Source: Nicotiana tabacum
Taxonomy: Eukaryota; Streptophyta; Magnoliopsida; Solanales; Solanaceae
Direction: 5' to 3'
Assembly (NCBI RefSeq): GCF_000715075.1
Contig: NC_134081.1
Location: forward strand, 105,884,108 to 105,948,107
DNA length: 64,000 bases
The notes beneath the pieces are model-generated. The model saw only the letters and a list, made by a program, of their open reading frames with translations. It searched no databases and had not been told where the DNA came from. Positions 11,544 to 22,737 of this stretch are shown here, in pieces. The first letter of the stretch is position 1; every line of letters starts with the position of its first letter. Both the position numbers and the translations under genes were made by a program.

Positions 11544-14200
11544 TTTACGTAGTTGTTAAATAGGTAAATTTCGTCTTAATAAAATTAGATGAATGTCCTA
11601 ATTCATACTTGAAGACAGATCCGTAGACGTGTCCTGTCTGCTTGAACTTGACCAAGACAACTTGTTTGATACTTCAAAAGGATTGGTGAAATAGAAAAGG
11701 GTTGATCAATTTTACCTAAAGCCTCATAATATTATCTTTTTCTTTTGCGACTCAATTGTTTTTGAAATAACTGACGATTTCTGATCAAAGCATGAGTTGT
11801 GCAAATAAGATCTTGACTTAACACAAATGGATGTGGTTAGACTTTAATTTTAAGTTATCTTGTGATTTATGAGGATAAGTAGATATGGAGTTGGCATTAA
11901 TTTCCACATTAGTACAAATGATGACGATATTAGCTGTTATAAACTATCTTTTTGTGCGAGCAAATAAAGTGCGATAAGTCCAAGGTCAAATACAAATCCA
12001 AGTTTATAATTGAAAACTAATAGATGTGAAGAGACTCCAATGCTATATTATCTAGTGGTCTATAAAGATAACAGGAGATAAGAGTAGAGTTATCATAATT
12101 TTCCTGATTTGTACGAGTTTGAAATCAGTTATAGATGCTACAGATTTTCTTTTGTCCTTTTGCTCCCAAGTCAATAGTTTATAGGCAAAATACTAAAATT
12201 AGTGTTCGTCATAGCATTTACCACTACTTCCTCCTATTTCAAATATTAGTCATTTTAACAAAGTTGATTTATTTTAAAAGTATTGGCGTTTTAGAAAAAC
12301 AAGAAATTATTTATGTTACTTTTTTTGAATATATCCTTATTATTCCAATTAAAACTAACAAACTAGAGCTATTATATATATCTTTCTTAAGGAGTGTGCG
12401 AAAAATATGAAAAGGCAAGAGAGTAAAATTTGACCATAAAAATAACAATCACCAAACTTCAACAAAAAGCACCACTAGTGCAGGGAATACATTAGCTACA
12501 CTAATTAAGCCAGAGTTTATAACTATGGATATGACCAGACTTCAATTCCAGATTATCTTTATGTGTTTTACGAGGATAAATATGAACTGAAATTAATACA
12601 AAAGTTAGTAGATTTTGTCAATTTGCCACTCCCAAAATAGGATAATTAACTTAAATATCAGTACAAGTTCTACCAACTAAAAAAATATATATAGTTTGAT
12701 GAGTTTATGAAGCGCTATGTTTCTCTTGCAGTTCAAGAAGTTTTAAGTAAAAAGAATAAGAGAAAATAAAAAAAATGGTATATATCGATAATATGCTAAA
12801 GTAGTTGGAGTAAATTTTAGCAAATTAATGGAGTAATATTTTTAACATGTGCTAATTTGAATACTAAAATTAACATTATTATGCAACTTAGTACTAACAT
12901 TTTAGATTTAATAGATATTAAATTCAAAACTTATTATTTTATTTAAATCTTATTACATTTTTCGCTTTCTTAATCACTTTCTATTTAAACTTCTTAAGTA
13001 AGTATAATGTTCAAGAAAGTATATTTCTCCAACAAAATCAAATCACAATAACAAGACCATAAGTTACAAAGATATTACTTTAAAGTACATAGTAATCTTT
13101 TTTATGAATTATTTTTCTATAATATACTTTTTATTTATTTATTTAAATATATTTTACAATGAGTTTAATTTTATTATAATTTTGTGACTTAAAAGTTATA
13201 GAGCGACAAAACATAGCTTGGATGCATGAAGAATGACATTGTCACAACCTGAAGTCATGTGTATTTTTTGAGCAATTAACATATAATTCGAATACTTTAG
13301 CGTAAAATAGAATAGTTTCATGACTTGAATTATATAGTGGCTAAAGTTTATGGACCAAATGTGAAATTAATATATGAATGAGTTTGAATAGCTGGAAATA
13401 CATATAGTAAATAGGACTTTAATTAATTTGGAATTGTGAGTGCAGTTGATTAAGATAAATATTGGAGACCGTGAAAGTCGAAATTGAAGCTGTTAAGTGT
13501 AACACCGATCTTGGCCCAGTTGAGGGTTTCCCCTTTAATCAATTTCTGAATATTTGCTTAAATAGTGTTTTTCTGCTGCAATGGTGATTCAGTCCTCACT
13601 CAGGGAAGAAATATTTTGTTATAATTAAACCAAATAATACTAGTATTGATGGCTTGTTGCTGCTCTTTCATAGTAGTTATTTAAAATTCTGTATAATTTT
13701 TTCAAATCATAGTAGTATTAAGCTCTTTTGATTTGAATTCATGCATGCGTATATGAACCATGAAATATGAATCCACACCGTGGTATTAAGCTCTTTTGAT
13801 TTGAATTACATATTTATTTGTGTAAAAACATTTATGGGGCTATGGTTTTAATCCTAAGATTAAGCTCAAGAATTTGAAATAGATGTGAAGGGTGTTGATT
13901 CTGTCCTAAAACTGTACTTTGTGAGCGTGAGAGCTACTCATTTTAGAAATTTGCTTATTATTTAGTTTTTACAATAAATAAATTTATTGGTAGCTCGGGC
14001 GGACTCTTGGACTATGTTATTGTTTGATCGAATTGAACCAAGTATGTTTTTATCTTTTACTTTTGGGAAGAAATCGATGACAGAGAGTGCGGTTAGGAAG
14101 TATGCTTGCAATTTATTTAGAATTCCAAAAGGGAAGAAAAGTTGATCTACAAAAGTATTTGGGGTCAAGGAAATTCGGATTTAGTTTGTGTTGAGAGAAT
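11544..14200. other. AT-rich intergenic region
   Basis: No gene is supported. A stretch near 12225 (TACTTCCTCCTATTTCAAATA) resembles the start of a Stowaway-like MITE, but I could not find a matching opposite end. A 25 bp direct repeat occurs at 13715-13739 and 13783-13807. The remainder is low-complexity A/T-rich sequence. Confidence 0.5.
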
Positions 14201-15909
14201 CGATTGTTGGCAATGGAACTGGAGTTATTTTTCCGCTTTAAGGCGAAAATGCAGTTTTTTATTGACGATGGAGTCATCTTAGACGCTTGTGGTCGCTGGA
14301 ATCTAGGTCAACGCAGTGGCACTCATACAAATTCAGATAAAAGAGCGACGTGGTTTCTGAATACTTGAGGTAAATACCATGATTATTCCTTTTTTTCATT
14401 TAAGTAAGAATTTCTCAATTTGGGTAGCTTTATATGGTAGGATCAAGGTCGCGTGAATAATTTAGGAATTTAATATATAGGAGTAGTTTTAGGTTTCCTG
14501 TTATGGTTGTGTTGTATTTTTGCGACGTTATACTGCTTTTATGATTGGTTACATATAACCCTTGTGATATGAAGTTATTGACATATATATAATTTTTGAC
14601 TTATTTATTGCGAAGCGAGGGTTGCTTATAGCGGACGGTTGCATGTAATTTACTGACAGCAAAGCATGCACCAGAGTGAGCCTAGTGGCAAGATATTTTG
14701 GCCGAAAACGCCCGATATCCTCTATATAAGTTTCGTGTAACACTGTAATTTTCAGAAGCAAAACTCATATCGTTTCTGTACTAAATAGGCGAGTGTGTAA
14801 CTTGCGCTAAAAGAGGGCTTGATTTCTCGTCTAACACTAGAAAAATCAATCCTGAAACAGGTATATGAAAAAATGTTATGCTATTCATTCTCTTTCCTTT
14901 TGGATAATTGTTAACTTTATGGCTGGAATCGCTCATATGTTTATACAGGTTCATTTTTGGTAGGGGCGTTTAGGTTTGGCAAATCTAGGATTTTGCATTG
15001 TGTTTAAAATGTTGAATCCTGAATGAGAATCTTGCTTTGATTTAAACTATATTGGATCTTTCTTTTATCAATGCATCTTATGATTTTCAGTTTCTTTCTG
15101 TTTCAGGGTATAAAAGGTCTAAGTACTCTGGTTTTAGATATTAAAATTTTGTCTTGCTCCCTTTTATGGTTAAAATTTGGTTTGAGTCTATTGTAAGCTC
15201 GATGCTATATATGAGATTTTGGATTGAGGTCATCTACAAAAGAGAATTGGTATACATTTTATGCACTTATCGCATTTGTGTGCCGGTAAACTTTTGGTAG
15301 GGCCCATTCAGAATAGCAAATCCGGGTTGCTGCGTTGTTTTCAAATTTTTGGATCTCCGAATAAAATGTAGTTATGTGACGTTGTAACCTGAGCTGCATT
15401 GCTACTTATTGGTCCATGCGTTTCTGTTGATATTTTTTAGGTTTAGATACTAGAAACTTGTTAAGCTTTTCTTTTAGTTTATGATTCTGTTTGTTTATCT
15501 TTTAGGTGGTTGCCTTGGATATGTGCGCATATACATTTCTTTTTCCCTTAAAACTCTTCTAAGTGGATTCCTTTTGAAGTTTTTTTTTATATCAGTGGGT
15601 ACTCTTAGAAAGAGATTGAATCTAAGAATACATTTGCCTTGTCTTAGAAACTTTTTAATCCAAACTATGAATGGTAATTACTTAAAAAGTTTCCCAATCT
15701 ATTTGATCCCATGTTTTATCATCATGAATTGTTATCTCTAAATGGAAATTTAATATGCTGAGATTATCGCTCGAGGATTTCTCAGCCTGATTAACTAGAG
15801 GGAGGAAAGTTCTTTTTCTGTGCCTCTTGGTTTCTAGGAATAACATATGCTCAGTCATTTCATAGATTGCAATTTATCGCACCTAAAAATGTGCTATGTT
15901 GTCTTACAG
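14201..15909 (+). promoter_or_regulatory. Probable 5' UTR region and 5' UTR intron of the F-box gene
   Basis: A less AT-rich stretch (about 14210-14368) ends in ACTTGAG followed by GTAAATACC, a good donor. A pyrimidine-rich acceptor (TTGTCTTACAG) ends at 15909, eight bases before the likely ATG. The simplest reading is a non-coding first exon and a 5' UTR intron of about 1.5 kb. The exon's start and the promoter cannot be placed from sequence alone. Confidence 0.4.
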
Positions 15910-15916
15910 AAGGAAT

Positions 15917-18835
15917 ATGTTTGCAAGGCAAAGAAGCTGTAACTTTAACGAAGACCGTATAAGTGGACTACCTGATGCCATCCTCATCCATATTCTCTCC
16001 TTATTGCCAACAATCGATTCTCTGAACACAATCTTGATTCGACGATTTAATCACCTCTGGCCATTCATCCACACACTCACTTTTGATCAATGCATGTTTC
16101 CGGGGCACAACTGCGTCTATTATAGTCAAGCTAATCGTCCTGACTATGACGAAAGGTTCTTGAACTTTGTTCGTCATGTGCTTCTTCTTAATAAGAGCCC
16201 AACTTTTTATAAGTTCTGCCTTGATTTTCATTTTAGCTTATCTCATTCAGTTCGACAGAGAGTATCCAGTAGAACAGACAGATGGCAGTATGACTGTTTG
16301 AGGAGTGAGAAAAGAATGGCTAATGAAATTGGTACCTGGATCCAGTTCGCATTAAATAAGAATTTGAAGGTCCTTGACTTGTCTTTCTCTGCACATGGTA
16401 CATTTGAGCCCCAGGCTTATTATGATCTGCCTAATTTTGTTCTAAGCAGTCCTCATTTGGTTGAACTCCGATTGGCATACTGTAAGATAAATGCGAAAAA
16501 GAAGAGCGAGCTGAAGGCTCTAACAACATTTTATCTTGATAATGTTATGCTAATGGATCAATCGATGGATTATATTCTATCTGGTTGCCCGGTGCTTGAG
16601 GAATTGACTCTGTGGTTTTGCTACGGCCATAGAAGACTGGTTCTGCTCAATTCGAATTTAAAGACATTGGTACTTGGCATTAGATGGTTTGGAACAAGGA
16701 TACACGTCTCCTGTCCAACTCTCCTATCATTAGACATGTCTGGAACTGTGGAGGTGCTGGATATTACCAATGTAGCATCTATTGTTGAAGTGTCTGTCAA
16801 TCGTATGGAGAAGTTTGATTTCAAAGAGTACAATGATTATCAAGAAATGAGAATACTCCTCCAAACAATTACAGGGGCCAAAACTCTCAAGCTATGTTCC
16901 TGGTTTGCTCTGGTATGTGGCTTTTTCTCTTTCTCAACAACTTCTCCAGGTATATTTGAGATTTCTGACTCTATGGAGAAATAGCGTTTTAGGTGGACAC
17001 ACTAACTATAAACTCTTCTATTCAAGATATGGAATATCAATAAATTTATGGACCTGAGGGGTTATGGTGTTAGACTTTGTCTTTAAGGTCTCAGGTTTAG
17101 GCGTCCATCAACATTTCATGTACATTATGCATTCAGTTTTTTAATGATTTTGTACCTTGTGGTTGTCAGCACTCGTCCTTGATTAAATTGTCATTTTGTG
17201 TTTGTGCTTCTCTGCTTTTCTTAAGAAATTTCATTTTAATTTATCGAAAAAAGAAAGTTTTATTTTAATATCATCAGATTACAAACACAACCTTCTCATA
17301 TTGTTTTTCATAAACTCAGAAATGGTAAATGTGCAATCAGCAAAAGGCATATTCTTTAATGTAGAGTCTTATGGAGGCTAGACAATAAAAACTCAGAGTA
17401 TAGTGAAGCTGTCATATGACTGTGGGCTACTTCCTCTAAGCAATTTAGATGTCTGCATTTTCATGGTTCAGTTTAGCAAGCATTTACGTCAAATTTGGTG
17501 GATGCAGCATTCTTTGCTATTGTAAGCATCTCTTTGATTGCATTCTTTATCACATCAATACCTAAGGAAGAAACCTCCTTGTTTTCTTGATAACTTAGAA
17601 GCACCGTTCACAGTGCATAGGACCATTTCCTTTTAGACATAGTCCTTTTGGCCAACACAATAATTTACTTATGTGCTGAAGCACACACCAAATTTGTGCA
17701 GCGCATTGAATGTGTTTAAGAATGTTGACCAAGCATTTGAATAGCCCAATTCAAAAATCTATGTATTTAGTTTCTTTAACTTTTGTGTTTTATTTTTTGT
17801 TTGCCTAGGTATTTTCTTCATGGCAGTTGACAAATCTACCAGCTCCGACCTTCAGTTGCAAGATGCTTCACCTTCAATTGGATTTTGTGAAATGGCACTT
17901 ACCAGGAATACTGAACTTGCTGAAGCACTGTCCTAGCTTGGAGAATCTTATCATCGAAATAACTGCTTACTATGATTATCCATCCCGAGTATGACAAAAT
18001 TTAATTATTTTATTGCTGTTGCTGTTAACTGTATTCTTTGCAATGTTTGAGTCGAGCCTATTATCATTGACCCTAAAGATTTGGAAACATGTTGGTATCA
18101 GACACTGGTAGGACACAAATCCGAGTTGGCATGTTGGGATGTGTTGAATACTAACTTTGGCATTTTCCATTATTTTAAAAATAGCATTTTTAAATTTCAT
18201 ATAAGGGACCCTACTGTGAAATGTGAGTGTCTCTCTACTATATGCAAATAGGACTTTTTTCCCTAATCTCCTTTTTACTCATTATTTGGGGAGTCATGAG
18301 AAACCATCAAGTAGAAACATAAGACATCATGTTTCTTCAAGGTGGAAACTTAAATTTCTAAACATGTATGATTTTCTATGTTTGTTTCACAGTAACTATA
18401 GATGTATTTTCATAATGTGTTACCCTAATATTTTGTAGTTCCGAGTCCTTGTTAGTATCCGTTATACATAGCTCAGGACAATTCTTAACTGGATATTTCC
18501 TCTTGTGCTTATTTTAGAACGCAACCTCGTGGATTCACCCATATGACTTTGATGGAGATGAATTTTGGAATATGGTAGATACTCCTGTCCAGTGCTTGAC
18601 TCATCACCTCAAGACGGTGGAGGTAGCTGGTTTCGTAATGGAGAAGCATGTGATTCATTTTGTGGAATATTTGCTCAGGAGTTCCATGGTGTTAGAGGAA
18701 ATGGTGATATTCGCGGAGAAGCAGACGTGGATCTATGGCCCAATTACTCTTATGTCTGGTAAGGTTCAGGAATTCGAGGAGAGGCTAATGAATGCCCCAA
18801 AAGCCTCTGCCTCTGCTGCAGTGGTTTTCTATTGA
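15917..18835 (+). CDS. F-box/LRR/FBD-domain protein
   Basis: Predicted substrate-binding subunit of an SCF ubiquitin ligase; the target is unknown. Three exons join in phase 0: 15917-16912, 17809-17988 and 18518-18835, all with GT-AG borders, giving 497 residues. The F-box lies near residues 13-50 (DRISGLPDAILIHILSLLPT). A leucine-rich region follows (LVELRLAYCKI, CPVLEELTLWFC, NLKTLVLGI), and an FBD-type end (LKTVEVAGF, FVEYLLRSSMVLEEMVIFAE). Length and domain order suit the plant F-box/FBD family. An in-frame ATG at 15896 would add seven residues, but a splice acceptor ends at 15909, so 15917 is preferred. The usual RW near the F-box end is replaced by RF (IRRFNHLW). The reading frame is undamaged, unlike the surrounding repeats. 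Confidence 0.88.
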
Positions 18836-19605
18836 TGGTGAACCCTTCAGAATGATTTGCCTAGATAGTGTAAAAGTCATTTACACTGTCGGTGTTTATA
18901 AGTTGAACTTATGATATTAATGTGCAAAATGAATTGTGCCGTGGACCGTTTCCTGCATTTTCTGTAATAAACTGTTGAAGGGCTTTCCTGTTGGATGTTA
19001 TACAGCTTTTTCTTTAAAATATTTTCTTTTTGTGAAATTGCTTTTACATGGGGTCCTAATAGAGGAGAAAGTTATGAATGGGCTTTCTATTATTTGTTCA
19101 GTTTTCTACTCATATTAGGCCTTAAAACTTACTTAGCAATGAGAATTTAGAGTTAAACAGGCCACTCTGTTGAGTTTTGAACTGCACCTTGTAACTTAAT
19201 AGGAAGAGAACACCAAAAAACTGGGTTGCTATCAAAGTGTGGTAATACTTTAGCATTAGATTTTCAAGCATTTCATCATTTCATATGTTTTTTTTATATT
19301 CTCTTAAGGTAGTTGCATCATGTGGTTAGTTGGCTAAAAATCTGGAGTTACTGGACTACTTATTAAATTCGTTATAGGTAGCTTCATCTTATATATAATT
19401 GTTGTATATATATACCTAAAATGAAAAATTTAAAAACAATACGCTGGAGTTACAATCAATGAAGAAAGGCAATTTAGAGTCTCCAAAATTTGAAGAGAGT
19501 TGGTAAACCAGATTAGATTTATTAAACACTTATGAATTTTGATTCTTGCCCTACTTTATTTAATACAATTTTATATAATGACTTTGTGGTAAATAAGGGA
19601 TACTA
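18836..19605. other. Intergenic region between convergent genes
   Basis: This holds the 3' ends of the F-box gene (+) and the HD-Zip gene (-). It is AT-rich and I see no further gene or repeat in it. Confidence 0.6.
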
Positions 19606-20381
19606 TTAGTTTTTTTCATTGACAAGAATAGTTTCTGAATTTGCTTCTTTGGACATTGCATCATTAGCCACTTTTCGGTTTCCACAATCCAAATCACAAT
19701 GCTTTTGCTCAGATTTGATATTCTCTGTTTTCTGGCAAGATGGACACAGGGCAATTGTCCTAATCTTGGGAAGTTGAAGATGAAAAGGTGATGCCCATTG
19801 ATCAATCTTGATTGATCTTAGCTCTTGCAACTCTTTCTTTAGTCTACTATTTTCATCATTCAAACTTTGGCACCACTTCTTCAAAAACTCACAGTCCACT
19901 TCTGTTTGCTTCAGTTTAGTCCTTTATAACACAAAAATAAATGTTATAATTAAGAATCTAAAACAGTACAAAGAGAAAAATATGAAATAGAGGTATAGTA
20001 AATTAATGAGAATTACCTTGCTCTTCTATTCTGAAACCAAACTTCTACTTGCCGTGGCTTGAGTTTTAATTTGGCTGCAAGCTCTTGTTTTTGACCCTGC
20101 ATATCAATCAAAATTTAGCCTATCACTCTTAACTCATTTGTTAAAGACATTTTCCGTCAATCTTTTTTGCGAGAGTACATAAAAACAAAAACAAAAAAAA
20201 TAAGAAGAAGACTGGGAGTCGTGGAGCAACAGTAAAGTTGTCTTCGTGTGACTTGTAGGTCACGAGTTTGAGCCGTTGAATCAGCCACTGATGCAAGCAT
20301 CAGGGTAGACTGCCTATATCACACCCCTCGGGTGCGGCCCTTCCTCGTACCCTGTAATAGAGCTTAGTGCACCAGGCTTCC

Positions 20382-20443
<62 letters not shown>

Positions 20444-20817
20444 ATGCAAACTTTAAGATATTAATGATATACCATAGCAAGTGTAATGTGCCGTTTGAAA
20501 CTTTCTTCAAGCAAAGTGGATTGTTCTTTGGTAAGCCTCAGCTTCTTTCTCATACCATTCTTGTTGCTTTCACTGTTAAAATTGTTGTAATTTCTTGGAC
20601 TTATACTTTTAGGGGCTTGCCTTTGGCCATTTTTACAAATTTTTGAGGTGGACCCCTCAGTCTTTTTCTCCTCCATGTCACTAGAATGAAGAGGAATAGA
20701 TAGATCTAAACATATAATCTTCTTATGTTCTTCTAATTGGTTCTGTTTAGGTAATAAGTCACTTGTGGCAAGTCCAAGTGTGAGTCTGGTGTCACAAGTT
20801 TCATTATCATTTCCCAT
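19606..20817 (-). CDS. Homeodomain-leucine zipper class II transcription factor
   Basis: Predicted nuclear DNA-binding regulator. Three exons on the minus strand: 20817-20473, 20096-20017 and 19921-19606 (junction phases 0 and 2, GT-AG), giving 246 residues. An EAR-like LTLGL motif at residues 12-16 and LDLSI at 37-41 suggest repression, as known for class II. The homeodomain begins about residue 90 ([10 protein letters not shown]). Its recognition helix [13 protein letters not shown] is split by the second intron. Leucines at 155, 162, 169 and 176 form a perfect zipper heptad. CPSCQ at 201-205 is the class II CPSCE box with E changed to Q. Intron 1 carries a SINE and a TA microsatellite. The family call is firm; the exact orthologue is not claimed. 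Confidence 0.92.
20212..20384 (+). mobile_element. Au-like SINE in HD-Zip intron 1
   Basis: This is a tRNA-derived short element. It has an A-box-like GGAGCAACAGTAAAG (about 20223), a B-box-like AGGTCACGAGTTTGAGCC (about 20257) and a body with GGGTAGACTGCCTATATCAC and GGGTGCGGCCCTTCC. That body is the pattern I know from plant Au SINEs. It lies antisense to the HD-Zip gene. Ends are approximate and no clear target duplication is seen. Confidence 0.7.
20385..20440. repeat. (TA)28 microsatellite
   Basis: A perfect TA run of 56 bp directly after the SINE tail, so it may have grown from the element's T/A-rich end. It lies about 32 bp inside intron 1 from the HD-Zip exon 1 donor. Confidence 0.95.
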
Positions 20818-21435
20818 GGCATAGAGAGAAATGATATCTGCAAAAGAGAAAAGAATGAGTGAATATTATGGTTTGATTTGAGAATACTGAAACTGTTCCT
20901 TGAACAGGATCTAATTTATATGGTAAGAGTGGGAATAAGTATGTTTTGTTTCAGAAATAATGAATGAGATTGTTAATTATGTATTTATTATACAAAGTCA
21001 TTAAAGTAGAAGAAGAGAAGAGAGGAGTGAAATAATAAGCATTTTGAGTAGTAATGGCAATTATGGCATGCGTTAAAACTAGGACTCCTTTTAGGAGACC
21101 AATAACTTACTTTGAACTATGACTTTGTTTGACTTGCCCCTCTATTTCCCAGAAAAGATTTTGATATATTCAAAGGGCTTTTCATATTCCAATTACTTGC
21201 ACATTATTACTCATTTGTTTCTTGCGTATAGAAACTCTAATACATTTATGATTCTCATAAATTAATGAGAAAGGATTCATAATTTCATACATTTCGTAAC
21301 GATAAGAATTATTTAGGACAAAGAGAAATCATGTAAGGTATTTGGCTGGTGATGATAATATCTGGAGATTGCCGTGAAGAGGAGCAAAATAAGAGAGCAT
21401 TTATTGTTTATAAGCTACAGTAATAAATCAACAAG
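20818..21435 (-). promoter_or_regulatory. Upstream region of the HD-Zip gene
   Basis: AT-rich non-coding DNA between the HD-Zip start codon and the tRNA gene. It presumably includes the HD-Zip promoter and 5' UTR, but I cannot place a convincing TATA box or transcription start. Confidence 0.4.
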
Positions 21436-21507
21436 GTCGTTGTAGTATAGTGGTGAGTATTCCCGCCTGTCACGCGGGTGACCCGGGTTTGATCCCTGGC
21501 AACGGCG
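21436..21507 (+). tRNA. tRNA-Asp (GTC)
   Basis: 72 nt that fold as a cloverleaf. The acceptor arm is GTCGTTG with CAACGGC plus discriminator G, and the anticodon arm is CCCGC-CTGTCAC-GCGGG with anticodon GTC. The T arm CCGGG-TTTGATC-CCTGG contains one G-T pair. The T loop reads TTTGATC where TTCGATC is expected, so conserved C56 is T. This changes both the B box and the D-loop/T-loop contact, so the gene may be weak or a decaying copy. A T4 stop signal follows at 21510-21513. No CCA is encoded, as expected for a nuclear gene. Confidence 0.93.
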
Positions 21508-21509
21508 TC

Positions 21510-21513
21510 TTTT
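21510..21513 (+). terminator. RNA polymerase III T-run after tRNA-Asp
   Basis: TTTT three bases after the mature tRNA end, the usual pol III stop signal. Confidence 0.7.
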
Positions 21514-21814
21514 GTTTTAATTCTCTTTTATATTTCTTCTGTATGTAAACGGGAGAGTACAGGCTTATATGTTTATTTGTATTTGTAGCTCCTACTTCTA
21601 CGTTTCAAATGAACCAATTTTAGAATTGCCCCTCAAAGTGTCTTGCACATAGCTCATGACTCGTTTTCCTTTTACTTTTGACCAAAAGGAGGAGAAATTT
21701 TGCCAAACGCCTACTAGAGGAGGGACCAGAAATATGAAATATTAGTCGAAGTATAATACGCTAAACTACCCGTAATAAAGAGACTAACCGTAATAAAGAG
21801 ACTAAAATTATTAC

Positions 21815-22383
21815 TGTTTACTTGTAAAACGATACAATTGAATTTATACGTGATTTCTAGACAAATGAATTAATTTAATCCTGAAATAATAAAATAATTG
21901 AAGAATTATGCAATACTTAACCTTAGGATATAGACGAAACAACAGAAGCAACAGTTCTGGGAACAGGGTTTCCGGACACAACAACAACGAAATCAAAAAG
22001 TAAGAAGATAAGATTGTATTGAGCTTTGTATAGAATGTAGCGTAAGTTTGCCAGAAAATTCGTATCCTTTACAATGATAATTGAGCTCACTATTTATAGC
22101 TATGAAGGAAGTCATAGGATCGTGCTCTTCTTTAATGTCAATTATGAGGGACATTGATGAAGATATAACGGTGAACATAAATGCCAAATTTCCTGTAACG
22201 GGTAATTACTCTTAATGCCATGGAATATTCTCTATTAAATGTTATCAGGCGAAGAGCATTTATCACACCTTTATGAGCATTATTTGAAACAGTTGCCTTC
22301 GGTCTTTGGCCATGCCCCCGTCTTGGGTTTCGCGTGTCCCTTTTTTGGACGGCCACGTGTCCTAGCATATTTTACCCTATACA
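21815..22383 (-). repeat. 3' LTR of element A (569 bp)
   Basis: Bounded by TG and CA and clearly homologous over its length to 34052-34616. On the minus strand it has a TATA box (CTATAAATAG, complement of 22090-22099) that would start the genomic RNA. Just inside it (about 22384-22400) the minus strand reads GGAAAGTAGGAGGACTAT, the likely polypurine tract. Confidence 0.9.
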
Positions 22384-22737
22384 TATAGTCCTCCTACTTT
22401 CCGGTGACATAACTTTGTGTTACAGGGAAGTTGGTAGAAATGCTCTTTTGGTGAAAATTACTATAATTCCCTCTGAAGGCTTCTAACGGTTGATTAGACG
22501 CATGTCTCTCCGCAGTTAATGCCCCGAACACGCGTCATCCCATGACTCAGCATAACTTTTGCCAATTATCGATGTAATCATGGCCATGAATTTAGCCGCC
22601 AAAATATTTACTTATACGTATCAACCTTCTCCCTTATACTTCATAATTTTTCAAGCTTCCCTTATCTAACTTGCATCTTGCTTTTCATCTTTTCTCTAAT
22701 TCTCTTCAAACAAAAAACCTTCTCCCTCTTCCATACA

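Noticed and set aside
12135..12410. 91-codon ORF and possible Stowaway MITE near 12225
   Set aside because: The ORF has no domain; the MITE-like start lacks a matching inverted end.
15481..15741. 86-codon ORF upstream of the F-box gene
   Set aside because: Falls in the presumed 5' UTR intron, T-rich hydrophobic translation without homology.
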